Source: an uncultured Hungatella sp. (GTDB lineage: Bacteria; Bacillota; Clostridia; Lachnospirales; Lachnospiraceae). Taken from it: a stretch of DNA of 40,154 nt. A program made the position numbers and the translations under genes. Location of the stretch: contig CAJUPP010000028.1 in NCBI GenBank assembly GCA_910588325.1, forward strand, positions 1 to 40,154, given 5' to 3'. Shown piece after piece: positions 34,017 to 40,154 of this stretch; the first letter of the stretch is position 1; each line of letters begins with the position of its first letter. A model generated the notes under the pieces. The model was not told the origin of the DNA and did no database searches. It saw only the letters and a program-made list of their open reading frames with translations.

Positions 34017-34145
34017 GGGGCTGCTGCAAGACGAAATCCCCCAGTACTCCATCGCCGTTTCAACAATGCCGTACCAGTCTCCACGGCCCTGCCGTGTCTG
34101 CCTCTCTGCCTTGGCAGAGAGGCCTTTCATCTTACAACAGTCCCC
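34017..34145. repeat. Nested-hairpin element between dnaK and dnaJ
   Basis: An outer stem of about 20 bases, GGGGCTGCTGCAAGACGAAA (34017-34036) against the complement at 34125-34145, pairs with several G-U positions and one bulge. Inside lie a CACGG/CCGTG hairpin (34082-34096) and a perfect CCTCTCTGCC/GGCAGAGAGG hairpin (34101-34122). There is no T tail in the minus direction. It could be a processing or attenuation structure in the dnaK-dnaJ message or an inserted miniature element. Confidence 0.65.
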
Positions 34146-34164
34146 CAATATGAGCTGTGTCTAT

Positions 34165-36033
34165 TTACACTTCCTTAAAGTCTCCGTCAATCACATCATC
34201 ATCTGGCTGTCCTGCACCACCTGCTGCGCCGCTCATATCTGGACCTGCACCAGCGGCTCCTGCTGCACCCTGGGCTGCCTCATATACCTTTGCAAACAAC
34301 GCCTGGGCGCTTGCCATCAGCTTCTCTCTGCCTGCCTTGATATCCTGTACCTGTGCATCGGTCATCTCCTCTACCGGGGCACGGTTAATAGCTTCTTTCA
34401 GTGCATTTAAGTCTGCTTCCACGGCCGCCTTGTCATTGACATCAATCTTATCTCCAACTTCCTCCAGAGCCTTCTCTGTCTGGAATACCATGGAGTCTGC
34501 CTCATTTCTTGCATCGATGGCTTCCTTGCGCTTCTTGTCCTGAGCCTCATACTCAGCAGCTTCTTTTACTGCCTTCTCGATATCGGAATCAGACATGTTG
34601 GAGCCGGAAGTAATGGTGATATGCTGCTCTTTTCCGGTACCCAGATCCTTGGCAGATACATTCACAATACCGTTGGCATCAATATCAAAGGTAACTTCAA
34701 TCTGCGGAACGCCTCTTCTTGCTGGCGGGATTCCATCCAAACGGAACTGTCCCAGAGTCTTATTGTCTCTTGCAAACTGTCTCTCGCCCTGTACCACATG
34801 GATGTCTACAGCGGTCTGATTGTCTGCTGCTGTTGAGAAAATCTGACTCTTCTTTGTAGGAATCGTCGTATTTCTCTCAATCAGTCTGGTGGCTACGCCG
34901 CCCATGGTCTCGATGGACAGGGAAAGAGGAGTGACATCCAGAAGAAGGATATCCCCTGCACCGGCATCGCCTGCCAGTTTGCCGCCCTGGATCGCAGCAC
35001 CGATGGCCACACACTCATCTGGGTTCAGAGTCTTGGACGGCTCATGTCCAGTCAGCTGTTTTACTTTATCCTGAGCAGCGATCATACGGGTAGAACCGCC
35101 TACCAAAAGAACTTTGCCCAGCTCAGAAGCCGTGATTCCTGCATCCTTCAAAGCATTCTGTACCGGAATCGCTGTCTTCTCAATCAAGTCATGAGTCAGT
35201 TCGTCAAACTTTGCGCGGGTCAGGTTCATATCCAGATGCTTCGGACCCTCGGTAGTCGCTGTGATAAACGGCAGATTGATATTGGTGGTAGTAGCAGTGG
35301 AAAGCTCCTTCTTTGCCTTCTCTGCCGCCTCTTTCAGTCTCTGAAGAGCCATCTTGTCGCCGGACAGATCCACACCCTCTGCCTTCTTAAACTCATCGAT
35401 CATCCACTGGGTGATCCGGTTATCAAAATCATCACCGCCCAGACGGGTATCGCCGTTGGTGGACAGAACCTCAATTACACCGTCGCCAATCTCAATAATC
35501 GAAACATCAAAGGTACCGCCGCCTAAGTCGTACACCATGATTTTCTGTTCTTTTTCGTTGTCCAGACCATAAGCCAGAGCTGCTGCCGTCGGCTCGTTGA
35601 TGATACGCTTTACATCCAGACCTGCAATCTTGCCTGCATCCTTGGTTGCCTGGCGCTGTGCATCATTGAAATACGCCGGAACTGTGATAACCGCTTCTGT
35701 TACGGTCTCACCCAGATAGCTTTCCGCATCTGCTTTCAGCTTCTGAAGAATCATTGCGGAAATCTCCTGTGGTGTATATTTCTTTCCGTCAATGTCTACC
35801 TTGTAGTCCGTACCCATATGTCTCTTGATCGAAGAAATGGTCTTGTCGGCATTGGTTACTGCCTGACGTTTTGCAGGCTCGCCTACCAGTCTCTCTCCTG
35901 TCTTTGTAAATGCCACAACAGACGGGGTTGTGCGAACGCCCTCTGCATTGGCGATAACGGTTGGTTTTCCACCTTCCATAACAGCTACACAGCTGTTGGT
36001 TGTACCTAAGTCAATACCAATAATCTTACCCAT
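34165..36033 (-). CDS. dnaK: Chaperone protein DnaK (Hsp70)
   Basis: DnaK binds exposed hydrophobic peptides in an ATP-controlled cycle with DnaJ and GrpE. The 622-residue protein starts with GKIIGIDLGTTNSCVAVMEGG. It contains VPAYFNDAQRQATKDAG, DLGGGTFDVSI and the second nucleotide-binding block LVGGSTRM. The linker DILLLDVTPLSL precedes the substrate-binding domain (HVVQGERQFARDNKTLGQF), a helical lid and the acidic tail ending DDDVIDGDFKEV. The size and the short ATPase domain are typical of Gram-positive DnaK. The ATG follows AGGAGGA. A perfect GTGCAG-CAA-CTGCAC hairpin (36086-36100) lies in the spacer from grpE, in the message leader of dnaK. Confidence 0.99.
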   Translation of the reverse strand: MGKIIGIDLGTTNSCVAVMEGGKPTVIANAEGVRTTPSVVAFTKTGERLVGEPAKRQAVTNADKTISSIKRHMGTDYKVDIDGKKYTPQEISAMILQKLKADAESYLGETVTEAVITVPAYFNDAQRQATKDAGKIAGLDVKRIINEPTAAALAYGLDNEKEQKIMVYDLGGGTFDVSIIEIGDGVIEVLSTNGDTRLGGDDFDNRITQWMIDEFKKAEGVDLSGDKMALQRLKEAAEKAKKELSTATTTNINLPFITATTEGPKHLDMNLTRAKFDELTHDLIEKTAIPVQNALKDAGITASELGKVLLVGGSTRMIAAQDKVKQLTGHEPSKTLNPDECVAIGAAIQGGKLAGDAGAGDILLLDVTPLSLSIETMGGVATRLIERNTTIPTKKSQIFSTAADNQTAVDIHVVQGERQFARDNKTLGQFRLDGIPPARRGVPQIEVTFDIDANGIVNVSAKDLGTGKEQHITITSGSNMSDSDIEKAVKEAAEYEAQDKKRKEAIDARNEADSMVFQTEKALEEVGDKIDVNDKAAVEADLNALKEAINRAPVEEMTDAQVQDIKAGREKLMASAQALFAKVYEAAQGAAGAAGAGPDMSGAAGGAGQPDDDVIDGDFKEV

Positions 36034-36085
36034 AGTTTTTTCCTCCTATATTTAGATAGAAATAAAATTCACATTTCTTATGTCA

Positions 36086-36100
36086 GTGCAGCAACTGCAC
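36086..36100. other. Small perfect hairpin in the grpE-dnaK spacer
   Basis: GTGCAG (36086-36091) and CTGCAC (36095-36100) flank a CAA loop. There is no T tail, so termination is unlikely. A role in mRNA processing or 5'-end protection of the abundant dnaK message is possible; this is inference. Confidence 0.4.
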
Positions 36101-36127
36101 CGCCCTGATGAATCATTGCTAAAATCT

Positions 36128-36883
36128 TTAGTTTGCCACCTGCACCATGCTGTGTCTCACAACACTGTCACGGTACATATATCCCTTTTGAAGTTCCTGG
36201 GCTACCACATTCTCCCCAAGATTCTCATCCTCAATGTGCATCACTGCATTGTGGAAATCGGGGTCAAAGGGCTGGCCCACCGCCTCGATAGGTTTCACCC
36301 CTGCTTCCTCCAGATTCTTCAAAAGTTGCTTATATATCATCTCCATACCCTCTGCAAAGGCACTGCCCTTTGCTTCCTCCGGCACGGAGGCTAAGCCTCG
36401 TTCAAAATTATCAATCACCGGCAGAATTCTCTCAATAATATCCTTTGCGCCGATTTCGAACATGGCGGACTTTTCTTTCTCCGTCCGCTTTCTGAAATTA
36501 TCAAACTCCGCCATGGTTCTGCGGACTCTGTCAGTCAGCTCCTCAATCTGGGTATCTCTGGGATCCTTCTTTTCCTTCTTCTTTCCAAAAAAGCCTCTCT
36601 TCTCTGTTCCGGATGCGTCTCCCTTTTTGCCGTTTTCTCCGATTCCTTCCTCCTTTTCGTAGTCCGCATCAGCACCTTCTTTGACTTTTTCCTCATCCTG
36701 GAAGTCCTCACCGTTCCCAGAATCCTTATGAGTAGTTTCATCACTACCCCCTGCCTTTGCTTCGCTCTCTGAATCTTCACAGCGGTGCTCCCCATCGCTT
36801 TCATTCAGAGCCGGCTTTCCGTTGGCATCTATATTCTGATTTTCCTGTGAGGTCTCATTGACAATCTTCTCTGTCTCTTCCAT
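36128..36883 (-). CDS. grpE: Nucleotide exchange factor GrpE
   Basis: GrpE releases ADP from DnaK. The conserved part begins near IEELTDRVRRTMAEFDNFRKRTEKEK (long dimerising helix) and continues through LPVIDNFERGL and EGMEMIYKQLLK. It ends in the beta domain GQPFDPDFHNAVMH and GYMYRDSVVRHSMV. The first roughly 90 residues are unusually long, acidic and disordered-looking, followed by a lysine-rich stretch (GFFGKKKEKKDPRD). The start is uncertain: the ATG at 36883 has only a weak GAG site, and a GTG at 36913, eight bases after hrcA, is also possible. The conserved domain is unaffected either way. Confidence 0.93.
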   Translation of the reverse strand: MEETEKIVNETSQENQNIDANGKPALNESDGEHRCEDSESEAKAGGSDETTHKDSGNGEDFQDEEKVKEGADADYEKEEGIGENGKKGDASGTEKRGFFGKKKEKKDPRDTQIEELTDRVRRTMAEFDNFRKRTEKEKSAMFEIGAKDIIERILPVIDNFERGLASVPEEAKGSAFAEGMEMIYKQLLKNLEEAGVKPIEAVGQPFDPDFHNAVMHIEDENLGENVVAQELQKGYMYRDSVVRHSMVQVAN

Positions 36884-36921
36884 CACACGCTCTTTTCTGC
36901 TTTCTTCACCCACTGCTCTCT

Positions 36922-37959
36922 CTACCTTTCTTCATTTTTAAAAGTGGCATCCAGCTGCGTCATCAATGTTCGCAGTGTATTCAGCACCTTCTTGTAATCC
37001 ATTCGCTTAGGACCTATAATTCCGATGGTTCCTCGGATCCCCTCGCCTAATTCATAGTTGGCCGTCACCACACTGCAGTCTCTCATAGCCTTAACCGGTG
37101 ACTCTTCTCCGATGTAAACCTGGATTCCATTCTTGTTTTCCGTCTCATTCACATTGTTGACCAATTCCTGAAGGGTCTCCGTATGTTCCAGAGTACTTAA
37201 CAGTTCGCTGGCCTTCTGATTATCACTTAACTCCGGATATTTGAAGATATTTGTAGCTCCGCTGGTATAGATCTGCAAATCATCCTCGTCTGCCTTGATG
37301 GCATCCGCCACCTCATTCAGCACCAGATCCACAACCTGGCTGTGACTTCCGGCCTGCTGCTTCATCTTGCTGATTACATTTAAATTAATCTCCTCTATGG
37401 TCAGGCCGTTTAAAGTGCTGTTAAGCAGGATGTTCAAATTCAAAAGTTCGTCATCCTGAATCTCCTCCTGAATCTGCACAATGGAATTTTTAATCAGATT
37501 CCCTTCCACCACTGTCACAATCAGAAGCTTTCCCACATCCACTTTCGATAATTGGATAAATTTTAATTTATTCCGGTGATACTGAGGACCACTGATAAGG
37601 GCCGCATAGTTGGTATCGTTGGCCAGCAGCTTTGCCAGTTTCTTCAAAACCAGTTCCACCCTGTCTACCCTCTGAATCATCAATTCCTGTATCTCCGTAA
37701 CTTCTTGTTCCTTCTCCTGCATAATCTGGTCTACATAAAACCGATAACCCTTATCGGAAGGAATCCTTCCTGCCGAGGTATGGGGCTGAACAATATACCC
37801 CATCTCCTCCAAGTCAGACATCTCATTGCGAATTGTAGCGGAACTCCATTTGGAATCAATATACTTGGAAATGGTTCTGGAACCCACCGGCTCTCCGGTA
37901 TCCATATAGTTCTTAATGATGGCTTTTAAAATATTTATCTTCCGCTCATCCAGTTCCAT
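36922..37959 (-). CDS. hrcA: Heat-inducible transcription repressor HrcA
   Basis: HrcA represses class I heat-shock genes by binding CIRCE and needs the GroE chaperonin for activity. The 345-residue protein has an N-terminal winged helix (ELDERKINILKAIIKNYMDTG, then GSRTISKY and WSSATIRNEM), the block TSAGRIPSDKGYRFYVD, and the C-terminal domain with YEL-GEGIRGTIGIIGPKRMDY. It heads the operon hrcA-grpE-dnaK-dnaJ and lies directly behind a perfect CIRCE, so it controls its own operon. groES/groEL are not in the window. ATG 37959 is preferred to the in-frame ATG at 37968 because the family begins with ELDERK. Confidence 0.97.
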   Translation of the reverse strand: MELDERKINILKAIIKNYMDTGEPVGSRTISKYIDSKWSSATIRNEMSDLEEMGYIVQPHTSAGRIPSDKGYRFYVDQIMQEKEQEVTEIQELMIQRVDRVELVLKKLAKLLANDTNYAALISGPQYHRNKLKFIQLSKVDVGKLLIVTVVEGNLIKNSIVQIQEEIQDDELLNLNILLNSTLNGLTIEEINLNVISKMKQQAGSHSQVVDLVLNEVADAIKADEDDLQIYTSGATNIFKYPELSDNQKASELLSTLEHTETLQELVNNVNETENKNGIQVYIGEESPVKAMRDCSVVTANYELGEGIRGTIGIIGPKRMDYKKVLNTLRTLMTQLDATFKNEER

Positions 37960-37996
37960 TCCGCCCATCCTTTCTCTCTGTCTGCTTTTTGTCTTG

Positions 37997-38023
37997 TTAG
38001 CACTCTTTTGTATCGAGTGCTAA
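37997..38023. promoter_or_regulatory. CIRCE operator
   Basis: TTAGCACTC and GAGTGCTAA (37997-38005 and 38015-38023) flank a nine-base spacer: a perfect match to the CIRCE consensus bound by HrcA. It lies between the promoter and hrcA, in the 5' leader. Confidence 0.98.
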
Positions 38024-38035
38024 TTTCTATATCCT

Positions 38036-38064
38036 AATATAGTCCTTCACCTGCTTTTTGTCAA
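38036..38064 (-). promoter_or_regulatory. Sigma-A promoter of the hrcA operon
   Basis: A perfect TTGACA (38064-38059) and TATATT (38041-38036) lie 17 bases apart on the minus strand, immediately upstream of CIRCE. Confidence 0.88.
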
Positions 38065-38123
38065 CATCTTTTTAAAATTTTTTGGGGCTAATTTACTGGT
38101 AAAAATTTAATATTTATGTATAT

Positions 38124-38152
38124 ATTACATTTTCATTACGTATATTTATAAT
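38124..38152 (+). promoter_or_regulatory. Candidate promoter of the 3D-domain gene
   Basis: ATTACA (38124-38129) and a perfect TATAAT (38147-38152) are 17 bases apart in a very AT-rich region between divergent genes hrcA and the 3D-domain gene. The AT-rich background makes chance matches likely. Confidence 0.45.
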
Positions 38153-38194
38153 GTATTAAATTTATCAGATTAGATTTAGAAAGGAAGATGTACC

Positions 38195-38929
38195 ATGAAT
38201 ATGAAAAAAATCACTGCTGTTACAATAGCAGTTTCACTAATGATACTTTTTGGGACAAGCCTGGCAGTCGCTTCCTCCGTAAGCGGATATCTGGACGGAG
38301 GCGCCCAAAATCAGATATACGGCTGGGCCTGGAACAGCTCTGATCCTGATTCCCCTGTGGAAGTGCAGATCATCATTAAAAAAGCCTCCGACAATTCTGT
38401 GGTCCTGGAAAAAACCGTCCTGGCAAATCAATACCGTGAAGACCTTCTAATCCATTCCATCGGAAATGGTTTTCACGCCTTTTATCTGGCCATTGACTGG
38501 TCTTCTTTGGAAAATACCGATTATATCATCGAAGCTTCCAGCGGAGGTACCCCTCTCCATGGGTTCATTTATTATAAGGAGGGAACGTATAACCTGGCCT
38601 CCACCCACCCTGTGGCCACCGGCTTGGCAGGAAGCAAAATCACGCCTCTTGGAACCTACAAAACCACTGCCTACTGCCCCTGCCGCATCTGCTGCTCCGG
38701 ATGGGGACGCCGGACAAGCACAGGCGCCATTCCCACATCCAACCATACCATAGCCGTAGACCCCAGAGTCATTCCATATGGCAGTAAAGTCTTAATTAAT
38801 GGAATCGTATACACTGCTGAAGACTGTGGAAGCGGTGTGAAAGGGAAACATATCGACATCTTCTTCGACTCCCACAAAGCCGCCAAAAATTACGGTGTCA
38901 GAAATGCAGAAGCCTACCTGGTAGAATAA
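38195..38929 (+). CDS. Secreted 3D-domain protein with a novel N-terminal domain
   Basis: The 244-residue product has a signal peptide (about 1-27, ending AVASS). Residues 29-130 form a beta-rich domain (SGYLDGGAQNQIYGWAW, then VVLEKTVLANQYREDL, then GFHAFYLAIDW) which I do not recognise. The C-terminal part is a 3D domain: TTAYCPCRICCSGW near 157, then three aspartates D189 (AVDPRVIPYGS), D210 (AEDCGSG) and D221 (HIDIFF). 3D domains are found in MltA-like and Rpf/YabE-like cell-wall lytic enzymes, so cleavage of peptidoglycan is likely. No LysM or SH3 anchor is seen. The site AAAGGAAG precedes the ATG. It is transcribed divergently from hrcA. Confidence 0.88.
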   Translation: MNMKKITAVTIAVSLMILFGTSLAVASSVSGYLDGGAQNQIYGWAWNSSDPDSPVEVQIIIKKASDNSVVLEKTVLANQYREDLLIHSIGNGFHAFYLAIDWSSLENTDYIIEASSGGTPLHGFIYYKEGTYNLASTHPVATGLAGSKITPLGTYKTTAYCPCRICCSGWGRRTSTGAIPTSNHTIAVDPRVIPYGSKVLINGIVYTAEDCGSGVKGKHIDIFFDSHKAAKNYGVRNAEAYLVE

Positions 38930-38935
38930 TACACC

Positions 38936-39002
38936 AAAAAATCCGCCTAGACAGCAGCCTGTATTTTCACCAAATACACAGCCGTTATCCAGACGGATTT
39001 CT
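38936..39002. terminator. Bidirectional terminator between convergent genes
   Basis: AAATCCGCCT (38939-38948) pairs with AGACGGATTT (38991-39000) with one mismatch; inside, TATTT pairs with AAATA. T tails follow on both strands, stronger on the minus side (GGATTTTTTGG). It serves the 3D-domain gene and the lipoprotein gene. Confidence 0.8.
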
Positions 39003-39030
39003 CATCCTGATTCCCTGAACAAACCGGTCA

Positions 39031-39774
39031 TTACTCCCCAAACAAAACAATTTTCTCCACAGTTTCTTCCGAGTTCAGCCATACAAGGCATTTAGAGCCT
39101 TCCCCAATGTCTTCCAGCATTACAATATTTCTGGTCAAATACGGAAGAATCTCCACCTGCTCTGCCAGCTTATACAGCTTGCCGTCTACAGTTTCCAATA
39201 CCTTTCCATCTTCCGTCTCCTCTATTCCCCCAGCCGCAATTACAAACTGAGCCCCTTCGGAGTCCTCCGGTATATTCACAATCACCATATAAGGCGTCGT
39301 CTGTGGCGGAAGGGACATGGTCATCGGAGCCGCAGCCTCCAGATATGCCTCAAATTTTCCCTGTTTAATCTCCTCCCCTGTCACAGGAAATCCTGTAACA
39401 CCATCAATCACATACGTCCTCTCCGGGTCAATATGAAAAATAATCTCCCCCTCCGAAGACACTCCCGACTGATTGTCAACAGTAATCGTATTGTCTGACA
39501 CTTCTGTAATCGTTCCCCAGATCTTTTGCATCTCATGGCCTGCCTCCACTGCGTCAGGCTCCTTCTCCGATTCATCTGCAGTCTCCACAGTTTCCTCTTT
39601 CATCGTTTCTTCTTCTGTCATCTCTGTCTCCTGCTTACTCTGCTCAGTGTTCTCCGCTTCCGATGAACTTTCCACTCCGGAGAGCACCGCCCCATTTCCT
39701 TCTTTAGAACATCCCGTCATAAATACAAGAGACGCTGAAATAACCGCCGTCAAAATAATCATCCTTTTTTTCAT
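39031..39774 (-). CDS. Acidic lipoprotein of unknown function
   Basis: The 247-residue product has an n-region MKKRM, a hydrophobic stretch and lipobox VFMTGC (C22), so it is a predicted lipoprotein. Residues 25-85 form a glutamate/threonine-rich, disordered-looking spacer. The folded part begins near KIWGTITEVSDNTITVDNQ, a pattern typical of small beta-barrel (OB-like) repeats, and continues with MTMSLPPQTTPYMVIVNI and a C-terminal segment GSKCLVWLNSEETVEKIV. I cannot assign a function. ATG 39774 is chosen because AAGGGAGA stands upstream; the frame is open to 39852. It has no clear operon partner, and upstream (39775-40040) I see only AT-rich sequence with a TATAAT-like box near 39913. Confidence 0.72.
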   Translation of the reverse strand: MKKRMIILTAVISASLVFMTGCSKEGNGAVLSGVESSSEAENTEQSKQETEMTEEETMKEETVETADESEKEPDAVEAGHEMQKIWGTITEVSDNTITVDNQSGVSSEGEIIFHIDPERTYVIDGVTGFPVTGEEIKQGKFEAYLEAAAPMTMSLPPQTTPYMVIVNIPEDSEGAQFVIAAGGIEETEDGKVLETVDGKLYKLAEQVEILPYLTRNIVMLEDIGEGSKCLVWLNSEETVEKIVLFGE

Positions 39775-40044
39775 AATAATCTCCCTTCTTACTATCATTT
39801 CAATATCCTGCCGCCCTGAGACGATGCATCCGTAAATCCCCACGCCTGCCATCAGGCACCACGTTTTTTAACTGCAGCCTCATACCGCTTCTATTCATTG
39901 TAGTATACACATTATATCCAACCTGTACCAAAATTACCATTAAAATAATCGAAACTATTCTTACGTTTTTCTATTATTTCTTCTTTATTTTTAAGCTTTC
40001 TGAAATTTTTCTTTCTAGAATTTTTAAGAACTATCTACAGTAAG

Positions 40045-40150
40045 CCTCCATGCGCCCGGCAGGTGGGTTGCACCACCACCAATGAAAGTCTTGCGGGTGC
40101 ACTTGGCATACCTGATTTCATGCCGCCTATTCGGCGGCGGACTTTCATAG
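40045..40150. repeat. Structured GC-rich element at the window edge
   Basis: ATGAAAGTC (40082-40090) and GACTTTCAT (40140-40148) form a perfect nine-base inverted pair. Inside are GGCAT/ATGCC and GCCGCC/GGCGGC hairpins, and just outside is a GGTGG/CCACC hairpin. A 22-codon open frame without a good ribosome site (40082-40150) spans it. The composition contrasts with the AT-rich 39900-40040 region beside it. It may continue beyond the window. Confidence 0.55.
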
Positions 40151-40154
40151 TAAG

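Noticed and set aside
40082..40150. 22-codon open frame at the right edge as a real gene
   Set aside because: No ribosome site, and it coincides with nested inverted repeats; better treated as part of a structured element.

Overview
The window looks like a chromosomal segment from a Gram-positive clostridium, most likely a Lachnospiraceae gut commensal. This is inferred from protein character and gene order: a Clostridium symbiosum-like pyruvate phosphate dikinase, IreB, RNase J, HrcA/CIRCE control, an M16C peptidase, the one-chain glycyl-tRNA synthetase and strong AGGAGG-type ribosome sites. No rRNA, tRNA, CRISPR array, transposase or prophage gene was seen. Almost all genes are on the minus strand. 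Only three small genes, each with its own promoter, are on the plus strand: an HPr-like protein, a repeat-built coiled-coil protein and a secreted 3D-domain protein.

Layout, low to high coordinates. (1) ppdK (19-2652). (2) A carbohydrate operon read araD, FGGY kinase, GH42 beta-galactosidase, acetylesterase, uronate/mannitol-type dehydrogenase (10132 down to 3143); no transporter or regulator is included. (3) glyS behind a small lipoprotein gene with a good promoter (12382). (4) A long housekeeping run: ireB, ruvX, a DUF1292 gene, RNase J, a short MltG-like gene, trmR, trhP, a YdcF-like gene, an M16C peptidase, era and recO (23352 down to 12467). Its first part follows the order of the Bacillus subtilis yrzL-yrrK-yrzB-yrrL-yrrM-yrrN/O region, with RNase J inserted. 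(5) mtaB. (6) The HPr-like orphan. (7) prmA, rsmE, a cysteine desulfurase and thiI. (8) proC. (9) The coiled-coil orphan. (10) The heat-shock operon hrcA-grpE-dnaK-dnaJ under a perfect CIRCE. (11) The 3D-domain protein and a second lipoprotein. (12) A structured, unexplained sequence at the right edge.

Functional themes. tRNA modification is prominent: TrhP and TrmR (5-methoxyuridine at U34), MtaB (ms2t6A), and ThiI with a cysteine desulfurase (4-thiouridine). The sugar operon fits intracellular breakdown of imported, partly acetylated plant-type oligosaccharides containing galactose, arabinose and uronate.

The least explained parts are the intergenic elements and the plus-strand orphans. 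The coiled-coil gene (31731-32213) contains exact 42-bp in-frame repeats and lies between two inverted copies of nearly the same promoter sequence. Several spacers (14089-14187, 23459-23596, 25490-25573, 34017-34145, 40045-40150) hold long palindromes or nested hairpins that look like dispersed repeats or structured RNAs. The HPr-like protein keeps the regulatory serine motif but lacks the whole catalytic histidine loop.
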